The notes below the pieces were generated by a model. The model was given only the letters and a program-made list of their open reading frames with translations. It had not been told where the DNA came from and searched no databases. A DNA stretch of 26,401 nucleotides from an uncultured Chloroflexota bacterium (lineage in GTDB: Bacteria > Chloroflexota > Dehalococcoidia > CAUJGQ01), in contig CALFMN010000086.1 in the NCBI GenBank assembly GCA_937879875.1, positions 1 through 26,401 of the forward strand, given 5' to 3'. How positions within the stretch are numbered: position 1 is the first letter of the stretch; each line of letters opens with the position of its first letter. Shown piece by piece: positions 16,249-22,878 of this stretch. Made by a program: the position numbers and the translations under genes.

Positions 16249-17523
16249 GTCTACCGACTTCGCGCTTCGGTCCGCCGGCGCGGCTGCAAGCCCGGCGGCG
16301 CGCTCGGCGGCGGCCACGCGCTGCTGGCTGACCTGCGGCGTCCAGTGGTCCGGATACTCGGCCCAGACGTCGCGCAGGTAGGGGATCACCTCTTTGGCGA
16401 AGAGACAGGTGTTCTTGCGCGCCGTCTCCTCGCTCAAATTGCCGATGTGCGGCGTGGCGATGATCTGGCCCACGCGCAGCTCTTTCACCAGCTCGCGCAG
16501 GCGCTGGCGCACCGTGGCCGGGCTGCCGGCGATGATGAAGCCCTTCTCGTCGTACTCTTTGAAGCTCAGCTCGCCCTTGTACGCCTTCTCGCGGTCGGGG
16601 TTCGCCTGCACGCGCTCCAGCTCCCAGGTCATCGACTTCGGGCTGCGGTAGCCCGGCGCGCCGGTAAAGCCGCGCGAGACGCGGTTGGTGAAGCGGTAGA
16701 AGTAGCGCACCGCGTCGTAGTAGTCCTGCTCCGCCTGCGCGTCCGTCTCGGAGACGCAGACGATCTGTGTGAAGGCCATGCGGTGCGGGTTCATATTGCC
16801 GTTGTTAGCGGCCACGTAGTTCCAGTACTCGTCCACCACCGGCTTGGCCGAGCGCATGCCGGAGAAGGAGAGATGGCCGTAGCAGTAGTCGTGCTCCAGC
16901 ACCAGATCCCAGGTCTCGATGCTGCCGCTGCCCGGCACCCAGATCGGCGGCAACGGCTTCTGCACGGGCCGCGGCCAGGGGTTGACGTAGCGCAGCTTGG
17001 TGTACTTGCCGTTGAAGGCGAACGGCTTCTCCGCCTGCCAGGCCTTCAGAATCAGCTCGCGCGCCTCGGCGAAGCGCGGCCGCAGCTCGGCGGGTGGCAC
17101 GCCGTACGAATAGACCGAGTCCATCGCCGTGCCGTAGACAAAGCCGGCGATCAGCCTGCCTTCCGAGAGGCAGTCGAGGTAGGCCATCTCTTCGGCCACG
17201 CGCGTCGGCGGGTTGTAGAGCGCCAGGCTGTCGCCGATCACGAGGATGGCGGCGTTCTTCGTGTTCTTGGCCAGCGAGGCGGCGAGCAGGTTGGGGGAAG
17301 GCGTCATTGCGCCGGCGGTCTGGTGGTGCTCGTTCACCGCCAGGCCATCGAAGCCGACCTCGTCCGCGTACTCCATCAAGTCGAGAAACATGCGATACAT
17401 CTGCCCGGCCTTGAGCCCGTCGAGCAGTTGCGGCGGCGGTGTGACCCAGGCGGTCGGATACGCGCGGTCGAAGTCGGCCGGCAGGTGTGGATAGGTGACC
17501 TCGGCGAACCAGTGGAACTTCAT
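16165..17523 (-). CDS. LLM-class flavin-dependent oxidoreductase (luciferase-like)
   Basis: A 452-residue bacterial-luciferase-type TIM barrel: MKFHWFAEVTYPHLP, then EVGFDGLAVNEHHQTAGAMTPSPNLLAASLA, AEEMAYLDCLSEGRLIAGFVYG and PLPPIWVPGSGSIET. Family members use reduced FMN or F420 for monooxygenation or dehydrogenation; the substrate is unknown. ATG 17523 was chosen because it starts the family's MKFxxF strand and has AGGGG upstream; the ORF extends to 17580 with low-complexity residues. The last 27 residues (GPQPPSPSPNPGRRG...) are encoded by repeat B4, so the original C-terminus has been altered. Confidence 0.88.
   Translation of the reverse strand: MKFHWFAEVTYPHLPADFDRAYPTAWVTPPPQLLDGLKAGQMYRMFLDLMEYADEVGFDGLAVNEHHQTAGAMTPSPNLLAASLAKNTKNAAILVIGDSLALYNPPTRVAEEMAYLDCLSEGRLIAGFVYGTAMDSVYSYGVPPAELRPRFAEARELILKAWQAEKPFAFNGKYTKLRYVNPWPRPVQKPLPPIWVPGSGSIETWDLVLEHDYCYGHLSFSGMRSAKPVVDEYWNYVAANNGNMNPHRMAFTQIVCVSETDAQAEQDYYDAVRYFYRFTNRVSRGFTGAPGYRSPKSMTWELERVQANPDREKAYKGELSFKEYDEKGFIIAGSPATVRQRLRELVKELRVGQIIATPHIGNLSEETARKNTCLFAKEVIPYLRDVWAEYPDHWTPQVSQQRVAAAERAAGLAAAPADRSAKSVDGPQPPSPSPNPGRRGDPGLERSGAAPG
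16205..16232. terminator. Strong hairpin in repeat B4
   Basis: CCCCTTCTCCCA (16205-16216) pairs perfectly with TGGGAGAAGGGG (16221-16232) around a GGAT loop: 12 bp, 4-nt loop. It is at the 3' end of two convergent genes. It has no U-tract in either direction, so a bidirectional terminator is only possible. Confidence 0.5.
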
Positions 17524-17543
17524 CAAGCGCCCCTGTTGGGGGC

Positions 17544-17564
17544 GGGCAGTGGGCAATGGGCAGT
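17544..17564. repeat. Heptanucleotide tandem repeat before the LLM gene
   Basis: GGGCAGT, GGGCAAT, GGGCAGT: three 7-bp units in the 5' leader of the minus-strand LLM gene, 21-41 bp upstream of its start. Confidence 0.7.
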
Positions 17565-17747
17565 GGAGAAATGGCGACACGCGAACGGTTGCTGCCCGGA
17601 CCCAGCTCTCTGTTGCCGCCCGAATGCTGACGCGGTATCGCAGCGATGATACCTGCCACGCTCTGCGTTGTACAGGCAGCGCTGTTGTGAATCATCGCCT
17701 GACATGGGCTGCGAGTTGCGAATCTCAGTAAAGTGACCCCCAATGAA

Positions 17748-17776
17748 TTGACTTTCGCTCGCGGCGTGGGTAGGCT
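17748..17776 (+). promoter_or_regulatory. sigma70-like promoter of the second LLM gene
   Basis: TTGACT (17748-17753) and TAGGCT (17771-17776) with 17-bp spacing, about 45-50 bp before the ATG at 17828. The 304-bp gap between the two divergent LLM genes (17524-17827) otherwise contains the heptamer repeat and no gene. Confidence 0.55.
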
Positions 17777-17827
17777 ACGGCTGGTTTCCAGCCGATGCCC
17801 GGCGCCGGCCGGCGAGAGAGGACCGCC

Positions 17828-18979
17828 ATGAAGTTCGGCCTGTTCTACGAGCTGATCGCCCTGCGCCCGCACGACGAAGAGGCGGTGCGGAACGCCTACT
17901 GGCAGGCGCTCGAACAGATCCAGTACGCCGAGCAGATGGGCTTCGAGTACGTCTGGGAGACCGAGCACCACTTCACCGAGAAGTTCTCCTACTCGTCGGC
18001 GCCCGAGCTGTTCCTCACCGCCGCGGCGGCCCGTACCTCGAAAATCCGCCTCGGCCACGGCGTGGTGTTGCTGACGATGAACCACCCCGTGCGCGCGGCC
18101 GAGCGCGCTGCCGTGCTCGACCTGCTCTCTAACGGCAGGCTGGAGTTCGGCACCGGCCGCGGCACGTCCGAGGCCGAGTTGGGCGGTTTCAACATCGATC
18201 CGGAGATCTCGCGCGACATGTGGGAAGAGGCGCTGCACATCATCCCGAAGATGTGGACGCAGGACAGCTTCGAGCACCACGGCCACTTCTGGGAGATCCC
18301 GCCGCGCAACGTGCTGCCCAAGCCGGTGCAGAAGCCGCACCCGCCGCTCTGGGTCTCGGGCGTCAGCCCGCAGACCTTCGAGATCGCCGCGGACAAAGGC
18401 CTCGGCGTGCTCTCATTCTCGCTCAGCGCGCCGGGCCAGTCGGAGAAGGCCGTGGCGATGTACAAGCAGCGCATCAAGAATGCCGAGCCGGCCGGCAGCT
18501 TCGTCAACAACAACGTCGCCGCCTTCACCGTCACGCTTTGCCTCGAGGACGACGCCGAGGCGAAGCAGGTGGGCGGCTTTGCGGCGGGAGCCTACAAAAT
18601 GGGCGCCCAGTCGCTCTACGGCAAGTGGGCGAAGGCTGAGGGCGCCTGGCGGGCCTGGTACGGCCGCGACTACTTCACCGAGGTCGAAACGTCTGCCGAC
18701 GAGATCGACCAGATGGTGAACGAGGCCGTCGTCTGCATCGGCGACCCGCAGCGCTGCATCAACGTGATCAAGCACTGGGAAGAGATCGGCGTCGATCAGA
18801 TCATGTGCCTGATGCAGGCCGGCCGCATTCCGCACGAGAAAGTAATGGAGTCGATCCGCCTCTTCGGCGAGCACGTGATTCCGTATTTCCAGAAGCGCAG
18901 CGGGAAGGAGGGGAGCCCTCATAACCCCCTTACCCCTGCTCTCCCATACACAACGGCTTCGAGATCTGCTACGGATTGA
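17828..18979 (+). CDS. LLM-class flavin-dependent oxidoreductase, second copy
   Basis: The 383-residue luciferase-like protein starts MKFGLFYELIALRP and has AEQMGFEYVWETEHHFTEKFSYSSAPELFLTAAA, RLGHGVVLLTMNHPVRAAERAAVLDLLSNGRLEFGTGRG and HPPLWVSGVSPQTFEIAADKGLGVL. GAGAGG lies upstream of the ATG. It is divergent from the other LLM gene and only distantly similar to it. It leads a same-strand run with acyl-CoA dehydrogenase, SDR and amidohydrolase genes. Its last 21 residues (SPHNPLTPALPYTTASRSATD) are encoded by repeat B5; the family part ends near HVIPYFQKRSGKEG. Confidence 0.9.
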   Translation: MKFGLFYELIALRPHDEEAVRNAYWQALEQIQYAEQMGFEYVWETEHHFTEKFSYSSAPELFLTAAAARTSKIRLGHGVVLLTMNHPVRAAERAAVLDLLSNGRLEFGTGRGTSEAELGGFNIDPEISRDMWEEALHIIPKMWTQDSFEHHGHFWEIPPRNVLPKPVQKPHPPLWVSGVSPQTFEIAADKGLGVLSFSLSAPGQSEKAVAMYKQRIKNAEPAGSFVNNNVAAFTVTLCLEDDAEAKQVGGFAAGAYKMGAQSLYGKWAKAEGAWRAWYGRDYFTEVETSADEIDQMVNEAVVCIGDPQRCINVIKHWEEIGVDQIMCLMQAGRIPHEKVMESIRLFGEHVIPYFQKRSGKEGSPHNPLTPALPYTTASRSATD

Positions 18980-19006
18980 GGGCGGTATGGGAGAGCAGGG
19001 GCGATC
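18915..19006 (+). repeat. Family-B hairpin repeat, copy B5
   Basis: CCCCTGCTCTCCCATAC (18933-18949) is perfectly complementary to 18985-19001. Compared with B2 and B3, the arm has TG for TT and the partner arm CA for AA, a paired change. The left end GCCCTCATAACCCCC is shared with B2. Its loop shares CGAGATCTGCT with B2. Confidence 0.85.
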
Positions 19007-19048
19007 CGGTGTTGCTGGGGCGAAAGGTTTCGGGTTATCCAAACTCCG

Positions 19049-19071
19049 GTAGGGGCGCATGGCATGCGCCC
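19049..19071 (+). repeat. Family-A palindromic repeat, copy A4
   Basis: Stem GGCGCAT-GGC-ATGCGCC preceded by GTAGG. The loop-closing pair is T-A instead of C-G, so the stem is kept by a double change. The surrounding 190 bp (19007-19195) hold this and repeat B6 only. Confidence 0.8.
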
Positions 19072-19129
19072 GCAGCACCCGCAGGCGCGACCCACACCGC
19101 CGCGACCAACCCGCAGCCACCCCGGATCG

Positions 19130-19193
19130 CTCCAAACCAGATCGCCCCTTTCCCTCCAAGATTGGGGGAAAGGGGACGGGGGAAAGAGGGCCG
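19130..19193 (-). repeat. Repeat B6, hairpin carrying the ribosome-binding site of the next gene
   Basis: CCCCTTTCCCTCCA (19145-19158) pairs with 19162-19175 with one mismatch. The right tail, GGGGGAAAGAGGGCC, is the AGGGGG-to-GAGGGCC end of this repeat type and contains AAAGAGG (19183-19189), 6 nt before the acyl-CoA dehydrogenase ATG. Confidence 0.7.
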
Positions 19194-19195
19194 CC

Positions 19196-20389
19196 ATGGA
19201 CTTCCACTTCACCGCCGCGCAGGAGCAGATCCGCGCCGACATCCGCGCATTTCTGCGCGACAACCTGCCCGCCGAGTACGAAGAGTCGCCCGTCGGCACC
19301 GAGTGGAGCGGCGACCCGGACGAGTGGGCCGCGGCGCTCGCCTTCAACAAGAAGCTTGCGGAGCGCGGCTGGCTCACCGCGCACTGGCCGCAGCAGTATG
19401 GCGGCCTCGGCCTCGGCATCATGGAGCAGGTGGTGCTGCGCGAGGAGATTTCGTATCGCCGCGCGCCCGTGCTCAACGCCAACGGCCTCAACATGCTCGG
19501 CCCGGTGCTGATGCTCTACGGCACCGAAGAGCAGAAGCGGCAGCACCTGCCCGGCATCGCCAAAGCCGAGGTGATGTGGGCGCAGGGCTATTCGGAGCCG
19601 AACGCCGGCTCCGACCTCGCCTCCTTGCAGACGCGGGCCGTGCGCGAGGGCGATGAGTATGTGCTCAACGGCAGCAAGATCTGGACCGGCCACGGCGCCA
19701 CGGCGGACTGGATCTTCGTGCTCGCCCGCACCGACCCGCAGGCGCCGAAGCACAAGGGCATCTCCTTCTTCCTGATGCCGATCGACTCGCCCGGCCTCAA
19801 GGTCATCCGCTTGCAGTCGATGACGAACTACGTGCACTTTTGCCAGGAGTACTTCGAGGACGTGCGCGTGCCGCGCGAAAACCTGGTGGGCGAGGAGAAC
19901 CAGGGCTGGTACATCGGCGCGGCGCTGCTCGACTTCGAGCGCTCCGGCATCGGCAGCGCCGCCGGCATACGCCGCACGCTGGAAGACCTGATCGGCTTTG
20001 TCAAGGAGAACGCGGCGATCGGGCAGCCGGCCACGGCGCAGAAGCGCGAGCAGATCCGCCGCAAGATCGCCGACCGCTGGATCGAGATGGCGATCGGCCG
20101 CAACCTCTCCTACCGCATCGCCTCGATCCAGGCCGCGGGCAAGATCCCGAACTACGAGGCCTCGATGGGCAAGGTCTTCTCGTCCGAGCTCGGCACGCGC
20201 CTCGCCTGGACAGGCTTCGAGGTGCTCGGCCTCTACGGCCAGCTGCGGGAGACGGACAGGTACGCGAAGCTGCGCGGCCGCTTCGGCCTGGGCACGCAGA
20301 CCTATCTGACCTCGACGATCGGCGGCGGCACCAGCGAGATCCAGCGCAACATCATCGCCACGCGCGGCCTGGGGCTGCCGCGCACCTAA
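19196..20389 (+). CDS. Acyl-CoA dehydrogenase
   Basis: From ATG 19196 (MDFHFTAAQEQIRADIRAFLRDNLP) the protein is 397 residues, the family norm. The upstream extension to 19064 reads through repeats and is rejected. The FAD-binding middle has WAQGYSEPNAGSDLASLQTRA and GSKIWTGHGATADWIFVLART. The C-terminal helical domain ends with TSTIGGGTSEIQRNIIATRGLGLPR. It catalyses alpha,beta-dehydrogenation of an acyl-CoA with FAD, passing electrons to ETF. The chain length or side-chain specificity cannot be read. It sits between LLM and SDR genes on the same strand. Confidence 0.93.
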   Translation: MDFHFTAAQEQIRADIRAFLRDNLPAEYEESPVGTEWSGDPDEWAAALAFNKKLAERGWLTAHWPQQYGGLGLGIMEQVVLREEISYRRAPVLNANGLNMLGPVLMLYGTEEQKRQHLPGIAKAEVMWAQGYSEPNAGSDLASLQTRAVREGDEYVLNGSKIWTGHGATADWIFVLARTDPQAPKHKGISFFLMPIDSPGLKVIRLQSMTNYVHFCQEYFEDVRVPRENLVGEENQGWYIGAALLDFERSGIGSAAGIRRTLEDLIGFVKENAAIGQPATAQKREQIRRKIADRWIEMAIGRNLSYRIASIQAAGKIPNYEASMGKVFSSELGTRLAWTGFEVLGLYGQLRETDRYAKLRGRFGLGTQTYLTSTIGGGTSEIQRNIIATRGLGLPRT

Positions 20390-20393
20390 CCCC

Positions 20394-20506
20394 GATTTCG
20401 CTGAAGCGAAATCTCCCTTCCCGACACGGGAAGGGTTGGGCACAGAACAACCGGTAGCTCCCGGAGAATCCCTCCCTTGTAGGGAGGGACAGACGGCGAA
20501 GCCGTC
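20394..20506 (+). repeat. Four successive perfect hairpins after the acyl-CoA dehydrogenase gene
   Basis: GATTTCGCT/AGCGAAATC (20394-20413), CCCTTCCCG/CGGGAAGGG (20415-20435, 3-nt loop), CCCTCCC/GGGAGGG (20470-20488) and GACGGC/GCCGTC (20492-20506, 3-nt loop). All are perfect. The block fills most of the 149-bp gap to the SDR gene and may reduce read-through or protect the upstream 3' end. Confidence 0.75.
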
Positions 20507-20538
20507 AGGGTAGGTGCCATGAACGGAGGATGTAGCGT

Positions 20539-21282
20539 ATGCCCGATCGGCTCGGCGGCAAGGTCTGCATGATCACGGGGGCAGGCTCCGGCATCGGCGC
20601 CGCCATCGCCCGGCGCTTCGCCGCGGAGGGCGGGCGCGTGTTTCTGCTCGACCGCGCGATTGAGAACGCGCAAAAGGTCGCGGCCGAGATCGGCGGCACG
20701 GCGGAGGCACAGCAGCTCGACGTGAGCGACGCGGCGCAGGTGCAGCGCACGGTTGCGGCCGTCAACGCCGCCGCCGGCCGCATCGACGTGCTGGTCAACG
20801 TCGCCGGCATCACGCTGCTCACAGATACTCGCATCGTGGACATTCCCGAAGCGACCTGGGACGGCGTGATCGCGGTGAATCTGCGCGGGCCGTTCCTGAT
20901 GTGCAAGTACACGCTGCCGCTGATGATCGCGCAAGGCGGCGGCGTGATCATCAATATGTCCTCGCAGGCGGGCTTCGGCGGCGGCACGGCCTACGCCTCG
21001 GCCAAGGCGGGGTTGAATGCGATCACGAAGGGCATCGCCCGCCAGCACGCCGGCGACGGCATCCGCTGCTGCACGATCGCGCCCGGCGCCGTGCAGACGC
21101 CGATGCTTGAGCAGTCGAAGCAGAAGCTGGGCGAGGGCATCGTCGCGCCACGGCCAGGCGTGGTGAAGCCCGTTGGCACGCCCGAAGAGGTCGCCGCGCT
21201 TGCCGCCTTCCTCGCCTCGGACGAAGCCGCCTACATCAGCGGCACGACCTATGCGATCGACGGCGGCGCCAGCCAGCACTGA
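20539..21282 (+). CDS. Short-chain dehydrogenase/reductase (SDR)
   Basis: A classical 247-residue SDR: KVCMITGAGSGIGAAIARRFAAEGGRVFLLDRA (nucleotide-binding TGxxxGxG, with Asp after the second strand suggesting NAD), LVNVAGI, INMSSQAGFGGGTAYASAKAGL (catalytic Ser, Tyr-x3-Lys) and PGAVQTPM. It oxidises or reduces an alcohol/ketone. GGAGG (20525-20529) lies 9 nt before the ATG. Position between acyl-CoA dehydrogenase and amidohydrolase genes suggests a shared degradative route (inference). Confidence 0.93.
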   Translation: MPDRLGGKVCMITGAGSGIGAAIARRFAAEGGRVFLLDRAIENAQKVAAEIGGTAEAQQLDVSDAAQVQRTVAAVNAAAGRIDVLVNVAGITLLTDTRIVDIPEATWDGVIAVNLRGPFLMCKYTLPLMIAQGGGVIINMSSQAGFGGGTAYASAKAGLNAITKGIARQHAGDGIRCCTIAPGAVQTPMLEQSKQKLGEGIVAPRPGVVKPVGTPEEVAALAAFLASDEAAYISGTTYAIDGGASQH

Positions 21283-21287
21283 CGAGG

Positions 21288-21318
21288 GTGAGCAGTGAAT
21301 GGTGAGTGGTGACTGGTG
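21288..21318 (+). repeat. Heptanucleotide tandem repeat after the SDR gene
   Basis: GTGAGCA, GTGAATG, GTGAGTG, GTGACTG, GTG: four and a half 7-bp units beginning 6 bp after the SDR stop codon. Confidence 0.75.
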
Positions 21319-21328
21319 CGACGAAGAA

Positions 21329-21362
21329 CCCCTCTCCAGTTCCTGGAGAGGGGCAGGGGTGA
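21329..21362 (+). repeat. Family-C hairpin repeat, copy C2
   Basis: CCCCTCTCCAG (21329-21339) and CTGGAGAGGGG (21343-21353) form a perfect 11-bp stem with a TTC loop. The tail GGGGTGAGGC follows. Compare copy C3 at 22469. Confidence 0.85.
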
Positions 21363-21433
21363 GGCCACTCGCGGCGCCAGCCGCGACCAACAGCGCGCCG
21401 GCTGAACGAATACGTTTGTGAGGTGGAAAACCG

Positions 21434-22312
21434 ATGGCCGAGATTTCGCCGGGGGAATACATCGACGTCTGGGTGAACATGCCTTCCGCCGAGCGGCGCG
21501 AGGAGATGGACCCCAACATCATGCGCTGGTTCGCCAAAAGCTCGCCCGACGTGCTGGGCGGCGTCACGCCGGCGCAGATGTTCGCCAAGATGGACGCCGC
21601 CGGCGTGCAGACCGGCCTGCTCACCAGTGGCATCGGCCCGGTGTACAAGAACCCCTACATGGGCGGCTTCGAAGAGTTCACGATCGCCAGGTTCCGCGAG
21701 ATCTGCCAGAAGATCGCCGACGTGTGCAAGCAGTTTCCCGGCCACTACTACGGCGCTTGCATGCTCGACCCGACGCAGGGCATGGACGCGGTGCGCATGC
21801 TCGAGATCGCGGTCAAAGAGTACGACTTCCGTGCCGGCCGCCTCTTCGGCGCCCTCACCAACACGCCGCCCAACCACCCGCTCTGCTATCCGATCTACTG
21901 CAAGGCGATCGAGCTGGACGTGCCGATCACGGTGAACGTCGGCGTGCCTGGCCCGCTGCGCTTCGCGAAGTTTCAACGGCCGATGGACCTGGACGATGTG
22001 CTGGTGAGCCTGCCCGAGGCGAAGGTCGTGATGACGCACGTCGGCCACCCGTGGCATCTGGAAACCGTGGCGCTGTTGCAAAAGCACGCCAACGCCTACC
22101 TGATGACCTCCGGCTGGGCGCCGAAGCACGTACCGGCCGAGATCGTCCACCTGATGAACACGCGCGGCCAGCACAAAGTCATGTGGTCGGCCGACTACCC
22201 GATCCAAACCTTCGACCGCTGCATCAAAGAGGCGCACGAAATGCCCCTGCGCGACGGCGTGCTGCGCAAGTACATGCGCGACAACGCGCTCAACGTCTTC
22301 AAGCTCGGGTGA
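21434..22312 (+). CDS. Amidohydrolase-2 family protein lacking the usual N-terminal His pair
   Basis: The 292-residue protein has the amidohydrolase_2 (ACMSD-like) fold pieces: FPGHYYGACMLDPTQGMDAVRMLEIAVKEY, LDVPITVNVGVPGP, VVMTHVGHPWHLETVALL and HKVMWSADYPIQTFDRCIKEA (the conserved Ser-Asp-Tyr-Pro). The start of the barrel reads EYIDVWVNMPS, where the family normally has Asp-x-His-x-His. The first two metal ligands are therefore missing, while the later His and Asp remain. It may be catalytically altered or use another ligand set. GAGG is 11 nt before the ATG. Last but one in the plus-strand catabolic run. Confidence 0.85.
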   Translation: MAEISPGEYIDVWVNMPSAERREEMDPNIMRWFAKSSPDVLGGVTPAQMFAKMDAAGVQTGLLTSGIGPVYKNPYMGGFEEFTIARFREICQKIADVCKQFPGHYYGACMLDPTQGMDAVRMLEIAVKEYDFRAGRLFGALTNTPPNHPLCYPIYCKAIELDVPITVNVGVPGPLRFAKFQRPMDLDDVLVSLPEAKVVMTHVGHPWHLETVALLQKHANAYLMTSGWAPKHVPAEIVHLMNTRGQHKVMWSADYPIQTFDRCIKEAHEMPLRDGVLRKYMRDNALNVFKLG

Positions 22313-22336
22313 CTGGTGAATGGTGAGTAGTGAGTA
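22309..22336 (+). repeat. Heptanucleotide tandem repeat overlapping the amidohydrolase stop
   Basis: GTGACTG, GTGAATG, GTGAGTA, GTGAGTA: four 7-bp units, of which the first contains the TGA stop codon. It is the same repeat class as at 21288. Confidence 0.75.
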
Positions 22337-22362
22337 GCAGGAAGGGCGAAGGGCACAAGCCC

Positions 22363-22385
22363 GTAGGGGCGCAAGGCTTGCGCCC
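22363..22385 (+). repeat. Family-A palindromic repeat, copy A5
   Basis: Stem GGCGCAA-GGC-TTGCGCC preceded by GTAGG. The loop-closing pair is A-T, a third variant besides C-G and T-A. Confidence 0.8.
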
Positions 22386-22468
22386 TTCGTGGCTGCAGCC
22401 GCGACCCGCAGCGCGCCGATGATCGCCATGCGAACCGAACGATGCACAGCCCGTAGCGCATAAAAGCT

Positions 22469-22505
22469 CCCCTCTCCATGAAATGGAGAGGGGCCGGGGG
22501 TGAGG
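22469..22505 (+). repeat. Family-C hairpin repeat, copy C3, carrying a ribosome-binding site
   Basis: CCCCTCTCCAT (22469-22479) and ATGGAGAGGGG (22483-22493) form a perfect 11-bp stem with a GAA loop; the loop-closing pair is T-A where C2 has G-C. The tail GGGGTGAGG provides GTGAGG (22500-22505) 7 nt before the next ATG. Confidence 0.85.
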
Positions 22506-22512
22506 CCACGCG

Positions 22513-22878
22513 ATGACAAAGCACCTGCTCGTCGTGCTCAGCAACGCGGCCGAGGGCCAGGACGAGGCCTTCAACCAGTGGTACACCAACACGCACCTGG
22601 GCGACGTGCTCAAGGTGCCCGGCTACGTGGCCGCGCAGCGCTTCAAGCTCTCCGAGATGCAACTCGCCCCTGGAGAGTTTCCCTACGGCTACATGGCGCT
22701 GTACGAAGTCGAAACGAACGATCTTGAACAAGCCTGCCGCGCCCTCACCGAAGGCGCGGCAGGCACGATGTATATCGATCCGGCGCTGGACCGCGAGCGC
22801 ACGGTCGCCTGGTTCTACTCGCCGATCACCGAGCGCGTGACCGGCGAAACGCAGCAATCAGAGCAGACCGTCCCATAG
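22513..22878 (+). CDS. EthD/DUF4286-like dimeric alpha-beta barrel protein
   Basis: The 121-residue protein starts MTKHLLVVLSNAAEGQDEAFNQWYTNTHLGDVLKVPGYVAAQRFKL. The pattern (first strand, E-x3-WY-x2-HL-x-D, PG) marks the ferredoxin-like EthD/DUF4286 group. Relatives bind or modify small aromatic or ether substrates, or serve as accessory proteins in catabolic operons. The gene ends inside the 3' end of the convergent esterase gene: the two overlap by 21 bp. Function beyond the fold is not determinable. Confidence 0.75.
   Translation: MTKHLLVVLSNAAEGQDEAFNQWYTNTHLGDVLKVPGYVAAQRFKLSEMQLAPGEFPYGYMALYEVETNDLEQACRALTEGAAGTMYIDPALDRERTVAWFYSPITERVTGETQQSEQTVP

Noticed and set aside
18413..20443. 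676-codon minus-strand ORF opposite the acyl-CoA dehydrogenase gene
   Set aside because: It is the antisense of LLM and acyl-CoA dehydrogenase coding DNA plus repeats; high GC keeps it open. No domain visible.
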